A stretch of DNA of 64,000 nucleotides from Cycas panzhihuaensis (taxonomy: Eukaryota > Cycadophyta), in the NCBI GenBank assembly GCA_023213395.1, contig CM041465.1, positions 191,897,741-191,961,740 of the forward strand, read 5' to 3'. The notes beneath the pieces were generated by a model. That model did no database searches, was not told where the DNA came from, and saw only the letters and a list, made by a program, of their open reading frames with translations. Positions 37,019 through 47,900 of this stretch are shown here, in pieces. A program made the translations under genes and the position numbers. Every line of letters begins with the position of its first letter. Positions within the stretch are counted from its first letter, which is position 1.

Positions 37019-37459
37019 TAAATGAGTTAAGGTTATTAGAGCAGTGGGTTAATGTTAATTAGTGGTTAACATGAATATTAAGAGTAATTATCTTCTGAAC
37101 TAGTGTGCAAATTTTATATATAAATATACCACCTTATGCATTGTATTGATTTAGATCATATTTTTAATATAAATCAATCGAATCTTCATTTGAAGATCAA
37201 TTATCACATTTCAACTTACTTGGGCTTATTATTAAATTTATTGTGGCTTTTAGGTAATAGATAAGAGGTCTATCACAAGTGGTACAATACCTGTGATACC
37301 TGGTTGATCAGTAACAATCTATGCAGACCAACATTCTTCTATTTCTAAAGTGAAAATTTAGGAATTTAATCATATCACTTATGGCAATGAGAAATGAAGA
37401 ATCATGCAGTTTCGTAAGCTTGTTTGTAAGGCATATTAATTATATTTATGATCATATTT
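37019..37459. other. Unassigned AT-rich DNA
   Basis: No feature recognised between the non-coding LTR element and the next copia derivative. Confidence 0.5.
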
Positions 37460-37464
37460 GAAGG
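37460..37464. repeat. Target-site duplication GAAGG, left copy
   Basis: GAAGG abuts the TGTTAGG start of the 5' LTR. The same five bases follow the inverted LTR copy at 41000-41004. Confidence 0.75.
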
Positions 37465-37773
37465 TGTTAGGTTTAATGTTCATTACCCTATATTAATATA
37501 TGCACAAAGGAACTTGGGAGCATGCTGACCACCATCAGCCATGCACAAGCCGTCATTTGGTTCAAGTATGTTTATTTTATTTTTGGTTTATTATTATTTT
37601 ATGTTTCTGAATTGGGTCAATTGAGGCAGGCTCTCACCCACCTCCCAAACTATAAATATTATGGCCATTGTACCCAGGTGTTTAATCAACACCACCAAAA
37701 ATTTAAAATTTGTTAATGATTTTTAATATGGGTTAGATAATTTCCTGCTTCACTCTATCCTCAACGTCTCTTA
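37465..37773 (+). repeat. 5' LTR of the short copia derivative
   Basis: It starts TGTTAGGTTTAATG. The first 160 bp recur at 40668-40825 and, inverted, at 40841-40999. The right edge is uncertain by a few bases because the expected CA is decayed. Confidence 0.85.
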
Positions 37774-37775
37774 TT

Positions 37776-37787
37776 TGGTATCAGAGC
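37776..37787 (+). other. Primer-binding site
   Basis: TGGTATCAGAGC is an exact match to the usual plant initiator Met-tRNA primer site. Confidence 0.93.
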
Positions 37788-39986
37788 AAGTGTATATCAT
37801 GCACGACAAGTTTTTTGTTGAATATTTCATTAGTTTATAAAATTTTATCAATAGTTCTTATATAGTTTTTGTTAAATATTTGATTACTTTGATTTGTACA
37901 CTCCGTTTTAATCAATATTCTCCACATTTTTTTTACTATAGCTAGCATACATAGCCTAGCATTCATTTAGAACTTTTGTATCTACATTTTGTCTAATATT
38001 TCATAAGTTTTTTAATCCTTTTTTATTATTTTTTAGGTTTCTCTCCTTACCTAGACTTCTGCAGGCCGATGCTCTCTCCACAGCAAATGAAACCATATCA
38101 AGTTACTACTCATTGGAATCCTCTATGAGTTAGCTTTGCAACGTAACTAACAGTTTGAGAAACTGTTGCTTCTGCGCAGAGATCTCCCTGCCAAAAGCCT
38201 AATCACTCTTTTTGGCCAGTAAAACCCCTAGTGCACCTCTTGTAAACTACTTGTTTTGCTTTTATTTCATATTAGATCCTACTGGAGTAGGGTAGCATGC
38301 CTAATAAGGTATGGATAGAGCTGTCACTAATTATTTTTAGGTCCTCTCTGAGTTGTACGACGTCCACGCAATCTATCAACCTCCCATGGCCCGTGTAGCC
38401 ATTTCCTATAATTTCTCCTCATTTTGAGCTACTCTCTAGCTTCTGTAGGCTAGTCTGGGTCTACTCAAGCCCTTTGATCTCATCCATAGGTCCCCTCAAT
38501 CAATTCGCATTCATTTTCTTCCTCTTTGCATCGTTGAAATTTGCCCATATAAATGCAACTTCATGCAGATCATTTTTTCATTTTTCATTTGATTTTAAAC
38601 CTTAATAAGGTTTAATTTAATCTCATTTCATAATTTTTAAAATTTGACCCTCTATTCATTAGTCCTTAGTCACTAGTTCAAGCCATATGACCTTCATTTT
38701 AGCATTAAGAAGGGCCTTTTATCTTGATAAAATTAACTAATTATTGATATTTTTTTAATATAAAGGAAACTAACTATTTTACATAGCTCTTTGGAGTCTA
38801 CCAGCCCCTTGTGCAACCCAACACATGGTTCTATTCATCATTCAGGTAACTAAAGACTTCGTTGAAAGGGGCTTAACCCTCTTCCATCTTCTCATCGTTT
38901 TGATTATAACTTTTGATCGAAAAGTCCATTTTTTGAATGACTAGATTCGTTGGAAAGATAATTTGATTATCTACATACTTAAGCTACTTTTATTATGTTT
39001 TGAAGTTGTCTTGTAGGAGCTTAAGGCTGCTAAAGTTAGCCCTTCTATTTGGCCTAAGTTTAAGCATTTTTCAACATTTTAGAGCTATTTTATTACTTCA
39101 TTCAAGCATATTTATATGTTATTGAGTTGATAATCCATCTTGGACTATTTTCACTTGTTTTTAGAGGTTCACACCTATTTTTTACAATTTTTTTGTTATT
39201 TTTGGCCTCTTGAAAGAAAAGAAGACCTTTTGACATCAATCTCACAAATTGGTACTTTCTAAACCTTGAATAACTCTATTTTAAAGTAGTTATTTTAGTT
39301 TATAACTCATTCATTTTATGTTAAAGCTCATATTAAGCCTATTTTACTTATTTAAGGATCAACTTGCTTTGTTTTTAAGGCATATTTCAAAATGTATTCA
39401 AGGGTATCTTTTGCATCTTGAAAAGGCTCATATAAAGTGCATTTGTTGCTCATTTACTTTTAAATTTGTTCATCTTTGTATTGAAACTTATATTAGGCTC
39501 ACTTTGCCCATCATTTATTGATCATTTTATCATTTTATTAAAGTTTTTTTTTCATAGAGATCAACAAAGGTTTACTTATTGCATCTAAAAGTTTATTTAG
39601 GATGTATCTTATTACATGCCTATAAGCTTATTCAAAGGCTTTCATTTTTCTTTCATTTCATACTATTTAAAGGCTTATTTGTATTATTTTGAAAAAATTA
39701 TTGGTTTTATATTTATTTCATTTTAAAAAGATGTATACATCTTATATTGATTTTATTTAAGAGATATATTTTATTTTATTATCAAGTTACTTTCTTTTAT
39801 TTGTTAAGAAGGAATCCTACTAGTATCAATTTGAAAGTTTATTTGTTCCATATTTATTTCATTTGAAAGGAGGTTATTACATTTCAATTTCAAGTTTTTT
39901 TTCCGCTTTCATTTGATGTTAAAAGAAATCTTACTAAATTAATAAGACCACATGTTTCCTTTGGATTATATATTAAAGTGTTTATA
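37788..39986 (+). other. 5' leader of the short copia derivative
   Basis: About 2.2 kb without coding potential, with T-rich runs and no internal repeat of note. Gag starts at 39987. Confidence 0.6.
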
Positions 39987-40674
39987 ATGGCAATAAATCT
40001 TGGTGACATAAGTATACCTATATTTGATGGAACAAACTTTTAATTTTGGAGAAATTTAATAAAATCATATTTGATTGTTAGTAATCTTTGGAAATTTGTA
40101 AATGATGGTTACAATGAAGATGAACAAAACTTTAAAGAAAATGTGAAAAAAGACAATGAAGCCTTAGCTCTAATGTTTTGTGGATTAGATGACCACACAT
40201 TCTCTAGCATAAGTGAGATGACCACATCAACGAATGCATAGGACATTTTGGAATTAGTTTATTGGGGAGCCACTACAAAACTAGAAGAAACTAAATATAT
40301 TAATGATGTTTTATATGTGGGATAGATATTAGAGCATGATAACAATAATGTATTTAATAATGTTATATGTACCATTGATGACTCCAACAAAGTTGATGAT
40401 CACTCCAAGGTAAAAGACAAAGAAGATAAAGATCCTAATGAGGCCAGACCTACTCATTCAAATCAAGTTTGGAAACCATATGAGCCTTATATTCTTAAAG
40501 AGGCTATCATTACAAACGCATCAATAAGAGATCTTGACATGGAATTGGTCTACTTCAAAGTAAAAGAACAAGCAACAAATCTCTTTCCTAAAGTATTTTT
40601 AAAGTATAAGTCCCACAAATTTAAAGAAAAACTTAGAGTTTCACGTAATGAACATTATGGGGGAGAATGTTAAG
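39987..40674 (+). pseudogene. Gag fused to the C-terminal tail of pol
   Basis: The start at 39987 gives MAINLGDISIPIFDGTNF, then stop, FWRNLIKSYLIVSNLWKFV and NDEALALMFCGLDDHTFSSI, a copia UBN2-type gag N-terminal half. After an acidic Asn/Asp/Lys-rich bridge (about 40340-40490) the same frame reads IRDLDMELVYFKVKEQATNLF and ends KFKEKLRVSRNEHYGGEC. That is the RNase H C-terminus (ELVY-KT-EQ-AD-FTKAL) of plant copia pol. Only three stops occur in about 228 codons, few for this window. Everything from the gag C-terminus to mid RNase H is deleted in frame. Confidence 0.82.
40657..40667 (+). other. Polypurine tract
   Basis: ATGGGGGAGAA directly precedes the TGTTAAG start of the truncated 3' LTR. 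Confidence 0.85.
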
Positions 40675-40825
40675 TTTAATATTTATTACTTTATATTAAT
40701 ATGTGCACAAAGGATCTTGGAAATATGTGGGTCACCACCACCTGTCCACAAGCCATCATTTGGTTTAGGTATGTTTATTTTATTTGGTTTATTATTATTT
40801 TATGTTTTTGAATTGTGTCGGTTGA
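40668..40825 (+). repeat. Truncated 3' LTR (first 158 bp)
   Basis: It matches the start of the 5' LTR and stops after GTGTCGGTTGA. The rest of the LTR is missing; an inverted copy follows after 15 bp. Confidence 0.85.
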
Positions 40826-40840
40826 GGACCTCTTATCTTT

Positions 40841-40999
40841 TCAACTGACACAATTCAAAAACATAAAATAATAATAAACCAAAAATAAATAAATATACGT
40901 TAACCAAATGATAACTTGTAGACAACTGGTAGTGGGCAGCATGTTCCCAAGGTCCTTTGTATACATATTAATATAGAGTAATGAACATTAAACCTAATA
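40841..40999 (-). repeat. Inverted LTR start, head-to-head with 40668-40825
   Basis: On the minus strand it runs TATTAGGTTTAATGTTCATT to GTGTCAGTTGA, the same LTR span as 40668-40825. The arms differ at roughly one base in six, about as much as either differs from the 5' LTR. Both arms share bases not in the 5' LTR (TTTTTGAATTGTGTC against TTTCTGAATTGGGTC). Its outer end abuts GAAGG. Confidence 0.85.
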
Positions 41000-41004
41000 G
41001 AAGG
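41000..41004. repeat. Target-site duplication GAAGG, right copy
   Basis: Identical to 37460-37464 and placed exactly at the outer end of the inverted LTR segment. Confidence 0.72.
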
Positions 41005-41846
41005 GCATCTTGGAATTAATCTTATTATATATAATTGGGCATCCTCCTTACTTTTAAATGACATTTGAAAGTCTTTTTTCATTACCCCCTCCCTTTTTTG
41101 GGCATTTTGTCAACCCTCTCTTGTTCTATGATAATTTCTCTTTTAGCTCATATAGGATATCATTAGCCCTCTTAATGATTTTTTAATTTCTATGGTGACT
41201 CCTTATACGATCTCAACTTATGTGGATTCCTTGGCATCTTTACATGACCCTATTTATATCTTATTTTCTCATGGAAAGGCTATCGAAAGATTGCAAAGTT
41301 TCTTTTTTATCTAAGCAACTCATGTAACTTACATTGACAGGCGATGCTAATATTAGAGATTTTTCCACTTTCCAATGTTTTAATCTTTTTTTCTTTTTTG
41401 AGTTTTAGGGATGTCGTATTATTTTTATTCCATATATGTGTTTGATTAACCTAGTTAAAGCTCAATCCACTAAAAAACCATGTAGTCATCAATTTTTTTA
41501 GTATCATCATTAACATGAGTTAAAATCAATTTTGGTGGTATGTTTTTTTTTTTTAAATAAACTTTTGATTTTATTAAATTATATTACAATTTCATTTGGA
41601 GTCTGTAAAACCCCTTAACACATCAATCCACAACCATTTAAGTGGCATCCATGTGACTTAAACTTTCAAAGGAAAGGGGGCCAAAGTTATTTTCAAGCTT
41701 TTGTTTACTTTTTCATGACATGTAAATAGTCTTTTAGTAATAACTTATGCATATGATATATGTTATACAAACCTTTTGAACCATTTCATAAGCTAATTGC
41801 TCACAATTCATGTTAATCATTAATTAATTTCAACCTATTGATTCTA
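41005..41846. other. Unassigned AT-rich DNA
   Basis: No coding motif or repeat partner. It holds homopolymer T runs only. Confidence 0.5.
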
Positions 41847-41857
41847 TTTTTTTTTTT

Positions 41858-42000
41858 ATAAGGTAAAATTAAATTATAAGTGGGTTTGAAACAAGATCCC
41901 ATAACCTAGTACATCAATAATCTTTATGCTTCTCAGTCAAAGATGATCGTGACATCCCCACAGTCTAGGCATATGAACTACATCGCCAGGATAAGCCCCA
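41858..42000 (-). other. LINE 3' untranslated region
   Basis: Short non-coding stretch between the RNase H end and the A-run. Confidence 0.6.
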
Positions 42001-42009
42001 TGTCTAGCT

Positions 42010-42650
42010 ATCTCAGACCCTATCCTTCTCAACCAGAACCATAAGATCCTCTGGAAAGTCAAACCTCCACACGGTGTCTTCCTTTTGCCTAACCTCCCAG
42101 TTTGCCAAAAAGTCAGCTACTTTATTTCCTTCTCTCAGTGTGTGCCTTATACAAACTTCTTCTAGACCCTTAAGACTCTCCTTCACATCATTGATCATGG
42201 ACTAAAATCTCCAATCCAGGAGGGCTGAGCCTTTCAGCGAATTACTAACTGTCTCTGAATCTCCCTCGATTACCAATCGCCTAGTACCTCCTTCAAGGGC
42301 TAAATCAATATCTTTGAACATAGCATACATTTCTGCAAAGTGGTTCATTTGGTGAGCATAATAATCCACAAAAGCCCAAATAGGGTTTCCAAGGTTATCT
42401 CTGCAAATGCCCCCTCCCCCAACTTCTCCAGGGTTCTCGTTTGAAGCTCCGTCAAAATTGATTTTTAGCCAGGACTCCTCGGGAGATAGCCAACTGCTAT
42501 ATCTAACCTTTATAGCCTCATATACTGGCTCTATGCCCCACTTTAGCAGGATCCTATTCTCTGTCAAGGTGGTGTGTTTCTCCTTAATGTTTCTAACATT
42601 CTCCCTAATGTCCATACAAATTTTTTTGAAGGTAACATACTGGTCCATCT
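42010..42650 (-). pseudogene. LINE RNase H domain
   Basis: Frames 42202-42648 and 42013-42198 are contiguous in the same frame except for one stop codon. They read WLKINFDGASNENPGEVGG, HFAEMYAMFKDIDLALEGG, LVIEGDSETV and, after the stop, LREGNKVADFLANW. The four acidic positions of the plant-type RNase H fold are all present (Asp in FDG, Glu in AEMYA, Asp in GDS, Asp in ADFLA). The domain removes RNA from RNA:DNA hybrids during LINE reverse transcription. It is the best-kept part of the element. Confidence 0.88.
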
Positions 42651-42654
42651 ATTT

Positions 42655-43395
42655 ACCCTAGAAAATTCTTCTATTTCTTTCGTTCCAAATATTCCACGGT
42701 AGTATCGAGAATGCACTCTTCCAAATACAACTTAAGACTTTACTTTTGAATGGACTTTTCCAGGTAAGCCATTGATCAGCTACCTTTTCGGAAAAGATCC
42801 AGCACACCTCTAGTTTGCCCAATAGCAGCCCTCATACCTCTCTTGAGTATGGACACCCAAGTAAGATATGGTCCATGGATTCTTCCTCCTTACAACATAG
42901 AATACACATGTTGGGCAGGTGGAAACCTCTCTTTTTGAGGTTATCCACAGTAAGAATTTTGTTCCTTAAACAGATCAACCAAAAAACTGCGATCTTGGGG
43001 ATAAGTGAGAGCTTCCAAACGCCTTCTAGTATTTTATTCCTCTAGTCTCCTCTCACTAGGCATAAAAAGTGATAACCCTGTTTAGTAGTATACTCCCCAT
43101 AAGGGCTTAAGGGCCACACAACTGAGTCTGGGGATGACGTCCTAGGGATATAGCTTTTACCTAGAATCCTTTTGATTTTGTAAAGACCTTCTTAAAGTGG
43201 CTACTCCCCCTGGAATTCCTTAAAGTTTTTTTAACTTCTGTCTCTTCCTATCCCAGTCCAATAGTCCTTCACGTGGGATCCATATAACCTAACACAGGGG
43301 TCTTGGATAGGTGCTAGATCAGGATATTGCTTTAAGGCCTTATCACAATACCAAGCGTCCTCCCAAAACTTAATGGAGCTACCATCTCCCAATCT
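42655..43395 (-). pseudogene. LINE zf-RVT region and linker
   Basis: The minus strand reads FWLICLRNKILTVDNLKKRG, then PNMCILCCKEEESMDHILLGC, the C-x2-C...H-x3-4-C zinc-binding motif (zf-RVT) found after plant LINE RT, and NIWNERNRRIF. The reading continues upstream to 43395 with stops and frame breaks. Confidence 0.82.
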
Positions 43396-44148
43396 CTATT
43401 TTAGGCCTTCTCTTACAGCTTTCCATGCTTTAAGGATGCTCCTCCAAATGGTTGAGCCTACCGAAGTAGCAGGGTTTTCGATGAGAGAACCACCTTGAAG
43501 AAATTTCCATGTGAGAATCCTCTCCCACAGTCTCTCTCCCCCTTCGACTAGATGCCAGTCCAGCTTGGCCCTGAGAGCAGCATTGAAAGATGGAATCCTT
43601 CTGAGATTTAAGCCTCCAACCCATTTTAGAGTACAGACTTTATTCCAGCTCACCAGGTGTATCCTATCTTTGTCCTCTACCCCGGACCAAAGAAATCTCT
43701 TTTGGATGGTTTTTATAGTAGCCAAGATTCCAGACGGCATTCTGAAAATGGTCATCCAGTATACTGGGATACTCTGAAGCGTAGAAGCCACTAGTTAGAG
43801 CTTCCCCGCTAGACTTAAAAGAGCACCTTTCCAACCAGCCAACTTCCTTTGCATCCTATCGATGAGGGGGTTCCACATTTCCTTAGTCATCTTACCTTTA
43901 AAGAGAGGCATACCAAGGTAAGTTGTGGGGAGCTTCTTAATACCCATCCCTAAAATCCTGTTGATCCTACTTTGGGTGCCCCCCAGGGTATTTATGAAGT
44001 AGACATCACTTTTGTTCAAGTTAATCTTCTTATTCGTAGCCCTCTCAAAATATCCCAAGATCTCCTTGAATTTAGATGCCTCTTTAATGGTTGCCTTCCC
44101 TAAGAAGATATTATCATTAACGAATTGGTGGCGGACCACATTATCCAC
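43396..44148 (-). pseudogene. LINE RT C-terminal half with altered catalytic box
   Basis: Frames 43795-44148 and 43396-43791 lie in series. The first begins DNVVRHQFVNDNIFLGKAT, where the usual catalytic F-A-D-D reads F-V-N-D (codons within 44113-44124). One Asp is lost and the Ala is Val, both by transitions. ERATNKKINLNKSDVYF, KKLPTTYLGMPLF and GWKGALLSLAGKL are the standard thumb landmarks. Frame 43396-43791 continues with IPVYWMTIFRMPSGI, KRFLWSG and LVSWNKVCTLKWVGGLNLR. Confidence 0.9.
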
Positions 44149-44960
44149 CCGTGATATCGGTTTATACTTTTGATAATCCCTTATCTTCTAGCTGCCTCCA
44201 TAGCTCTACCCAATATTTCAGCCATAGTTATATAGAGAAAGGGAGAAAGAGGATCACCTTGTCTCAATCCCCTAAATCCTAGGAAAAATCTGGAAGAGGA
44301 GCCATTGATAATGATTGAGAATTGTGGGTTACCTATGTAGAGCTTGATCCAAGTCTGCCATAAATCCCCAAAGCTAAACGCCTCTAAACAATCTAAAAGG
44401 CACTCCTAGGAGACCCTATCGAAGGCCTTTGTGAGGTCAATCTTAATGAGCATTGCGGGCTCCTTTATTTCCCTAACCAAATAAATTATTTCATGGACCA
44501 CTATGAAGCCGTCATAGATTTGTCTTCCCTGAAGGAAACCGTCTTGATTCTGAGAGATAATATTCAGCATGATTTTCTTTAATCTATTGGCCAGAACCTT
44601 AGTTATAATCTTATATTTAACATTACAGAGACTAATGGGATGGCACTCCTCCATTCTCTTCACCCCTTCTTTTTTAGGGATAAGGACAAGGAATGTAGCC
44701 TGCCATTCCTATAGAACCTTATGATTTACATAGAATTCTTGCAGAGCCTCCATAAGGTCGCCCTTTATGATATCCCAAAACTCCCGAAAGAACCCCAGAA
44801 GAAATCCATCAGGGACCAGAGCTTTGCCTCTCTTCATACCAAAGAGAGTCAATCTAACCTCATCCTGAGTAAAAGGAGCTGTCAACCATGCATTTTGGGA
44901 TTCGTTCACCAAACTGGGAATGTTTCTTAGGAAATCCTTCCTTCTATCCTTATCACCATC
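44149..44960 (-). pseudogene. LINE RT N-terminal half
   Basis: Frame 44406-44663 gives HPISLCNVKYKIITKVLANRL, QDGFLQGRQIYDG and MLIKIDLTKAFDRVS, the fingers/palm motifs with the first catalytic Asp kept (KIDLTKAFD). Frame 44709-44912 gives the segment before it (TQDEVRLTLFGMKRGKA, PDGFLLGFFREFWD). Between 44405 and 44149 the reading GLRQGDPLSPFLY is present with stops around it. Confidence 0.9.
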
Positions 44961-45929
44961 CTACGGCTTGGTATATAGATCCTTGAAATAATCTCTAGCC
45001 AGTTCCTTCATGTCTTCTATAGAGCTCACTACTAAGCCATCTTCCCTTTGAAGGTTAGTTATTCTATTGCTCGCTCTATGCTTAGCTGTGGTCATATGGA
45101 AAAATTTAGTGTTTCCATCACCTTCAACCAACCATAATGCCCTAGATTTTTGTCTCCAGTGGATTTCCTCTTTGGTGAGAATCTCCTCCAAGTTTTCAAC
45201 CAATTCCTTCTCTGTCTTGTTTAGATCTGGGGATCTGCCCTCCCGCTGTATCCTATCCTATGTCTCTTTCAGAGTGCAGATGGTTTTGTCCTTGAGTTCA
45301 TGGATGTTTCGCAAGACTTCCTTATTCCATACTTTCACTTACCTTTTTACCCAGTCTAATTTCTTCAAAAATCTATACATGGCATGGCCACGTATTTGAA
45401 CACCCCACCATTCCTCAATCTTATTTCAGATATCAGGGTGTCGAAGCCATATCATTTCGAACCTGAAAGGAGATCCAATGTATTTTCCCAGATCTGAGAA
45501 TTGAAACAGGAGAGGGGAATGATCTGAACTAATCCTCGGTAAAACCTCTAGGGTGAAGTCCTTAAAACACCTCAATCAATCATAGTTGACCAACACCCTA
45601 TCCAATCTTATTTGTATTAGACAATCCCCCAAACGCTTATTGGACCAGGTGTACGAAGCACCCCTAAGCTTGATGTCCTCTAAACCCCCATGTTGCAGGA
45701 AGCCTCCAAACTTGCTCATACTACTAGTCCAACCTACTATACCCCCTCTTTTATCCCCTAGGCATAGTGTCGTATTGAAGTCCCCCGCCAAAAGCCATGG
45801 GACTCTGCAATCCCTGTGGACTTCCAATATTCTATCCCATATCCTCTTCCTAGCCTCATGAAGGTTTGGGGCATAGATATTAGTGGCTAGCCATCTTAGA
45901 TTGTTGCTTTTGTTGGTTGCTCGTATTTG
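44961..45929 (-). pseudogene. LINE endonuclease (partial) and EN-RT linker
   Basis: Frame 45576-45827 reads PWLLAGDFNTTLCLGDKRGG, LEDIKLRGASYTWSN and LIQIRLDRVLVN, the GDFN, TWSN and LDR-L motifs of the apurinic-like LINE endonuclease. Upstream (45828-45905) is RWLATNIYAPN. The catalytic Glu and earlier motifs are cut off by the 5' truncation. Frame 44961-45203 (QKSRALWLVEGDGNTKFFH) is the standard linker before RT. Confidence 0.88.
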
Positions 45930-45937
45930 AACCTATT

Positions 45938-47467
45938 AAACTTTTAGTGTATTGCATGTGCATGCATCCTATTCATCTCCTTCCTCTATTCTTCATGTCT
46001 ACATGAGTATAATTATTAAGAGAGAAGTTTGGAGTTGCTTATTTGATAAAAATTGAATGATGAAGAGATGGTGATATCTTCTATATTGCTACTACATCCT
46101 ATATGGCAAATTGTATTCTTGGTCATGTACAATCAAGGAATTAATGGTTCTTCCTTAGGAGAGGATGGGGCTTATGTGGTTTAGGTAGAAAGATAAGAAA
46201 TCATTTAAATTACACTCTTCCTTACTTTACATTACTAATATTATTTAACTATCACCAACAACATCAATTTTAATAACTTATACAATCTTTTATTTGGTGA
46301 GAATTTGACCTAAATCTCTAATTGATTTCAATATCAGGAACAGATCTTACATCATGAGAAAAGTTGGTGATTGCCTTGCCAAGTGTAGAACTTGTGGGAA
46401 ATTTAGAACAGCCTCCCAAAACAACAATAAAAGAACTCTACAAAAAGGGTTAGGGAAGGTGGACATTGTAGCCTATTGACTACTAATTATCCCATTGACA
46501 TCTTAAAACTACCTACTAATGTATCCATCTTATTTCCTCCTACTCCTATAATAACATTCTTAATTATCACATAAGCCATCGATCATCAATCACATAAAAC
46601 ATACAATATCGTCCTCATAACTCGATTATTACATCAATCAACATTAAATACACTTGTTAGATCATTACATTACACTTATTATGTAGCTCTCACCCTAGAG
46701 AGTATGATATATGACTCAATCACTTAGCTCTCAACATTAAACCAATAGGGAAAATTACCTAGTTATACTCTTTTACATAGCTAAGAACCTAAAATTGTGT
46801 AACGTTACAACATAGAATTTAATTTTTTATAATATAAAAACCTAATTAATGATAGTAAAATGCCTTTCCATATATTTGTATAATCTCTATTTAGAAGTTT
46901 TAATGTATAATTATCTTCTACAAAACATTTGTCATTCTAGAATAATCCACTATTCCTAAAATTGTTCCACTGTATAAAGAGAACTATTCCTTGAGAGCTT
47001 GTTTTCTAGTTTGCACCATCCCAGATGTTTTAAAACCATTCCATAACAATTCCACATTAAGTTTTCATTAATTTTGCACTAAATTTTTTCTCAAAGCCAT
47101 TCCGAAAAACATCTTTGATAGTTCTCAAGTGTCTTAAAGCTAATTTTTCTAAACACATCTATCTGGGGGATTGAAAAAAATGTTTTAAGCATCATTGTTC
47201 AATAATGCTAAAATCCTTTATATTGTTTCTTCATAAATTTTTATTTAATAATGGGTCTTCTCCCTATAGGAATTCAAAACTAATGTGGAGAAAATCTAAA
47301 TAGGTGAATTAACTTATTTACTTAATGAAAATTAATTTTACAAAATAGAAAATAAATCCCATTCCATTAATTCCTTTTATTCTTCTTTATAATGTACAAT
47401 ATGTGTTTTTACATAAATCTAATTGAAATATTGATTCCAAAAGGATCAATGCACATGAGACAGAAAG
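45938..47467. other. Unassigned AT-rich DNA
   Basis: No conserved coding reading, repeat partner or RNA gene recognised. Confidence 0.5.
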
Positions 47468-47517
47468 TGTAACCCCCAATGGCTCACATATTTACATATT
47501 ATTAAAAAATTAATAAC

Positions 47518-47885
47518 TGAAAGATTATAAATGATGGAGACAAGGTAGAGCATAATCACATAATCAATACATTGTTGCATAAACACATAAATTTTTTGTA
47601 TTCAATCCATGATGAGTGAGTACATAGCAAATCTCCAAATGTAGGCAGTGTCTAAAAGATACCAGGGTTACACACCCCTCTAAATATATAATTTGAGGGA
47701 GGATGGAAACTCCTCAACCCCTAGAATTCAAACAATAATAAAATATTACATAACTTAACTCAAATTAACTTTAACATTACCTTATACTTACATTCACATG
47801 TGAGAACCCACATGTGTAAATTGGTGGAAGTAGGGTGTGTACTCCTAGGTGAAATGTGGGAGTGAGGTGATAATCATTAACTCCA
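47518..47885 (-). repeat. 3' LTR, 368 bp
   Basis: On the minus strand it starts TGGAGTTAATG and ends TCATTTATAATCTTTCA. It shares ACACATAAAT, CACATGTGAG and TATATAATTTG-GGGAGGA with the partner. Confidence 0.9.
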
Positions 47886-47900
47886 GCATTCTCCCTCTTA
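47886..47900 (-). other. Polypurine tract
   Basis: On the minus strand TAAGAGGGAGAATGC directly precedes the LTR. Confidence 0.8.

Larger units (their letters stand above)
37465..40999 (+). mobile_element. Short copia derivative ending in an inverted LTR segment
   Basis: The 5' LTR (37465 to about 37773) is followed by a perfect Met-tRNA primer site (TGGTATCAGAGC). A leader of about 2.2 kb, a gag joined to the RNase H tail, and a purine tract (ATGGGGGAGAA) come next. The 3' LTR then keeps only its first 158 bp, followed by a 15-bp spacer and 159 bp of the same LTR start in inverted orientation. GAAGG flanks the whole. Protease, integrase and RT are absent, so the element must have moved, if at all, with proteins supplied by others. 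Confidence 0.85.
41847..45929 (-). mobile_element. 5'-truncated L1-type LINE with RNase H (minus strand)
   Basis: On the minus strand it reads endonuclease, reverse transcriptase, zf-RVT zinc motif and RNase H, the ORF2 order of plant L1 LINEs. It ends in a run of 11 A (T at 41847-41857). ORF1 and the start of the endonuclease are missing, the usual result of incomplete target-primed reverse transcription. AACCTATT occurs at 41832-41839, just outside the A-run, and at 45930-45937, at the 5' edge. This is a possible 8-bp target duplication, although seven bases separate the left copy from the A-run. The G+C content is visibly higher than in the neighbouring DNA. Confidence 0.92.

Noticed and set aside
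40900-41082. Minus-strand frame beside the inverted LTR
   Set aside because: It is mostly translated LTR sequence, matching the plus-strand frames in the other LTR copies (37522-37716 and 40648-40848).
42407-45861. Plus-strand frames opposite the LINE (for example 42407-42661, 43511-43777, 45067-45399 and 45586-45861)
   Set aside because: All are antisense shadows of minus-strand LINE coding with clear endonuclease, RT or RNase H motifs.
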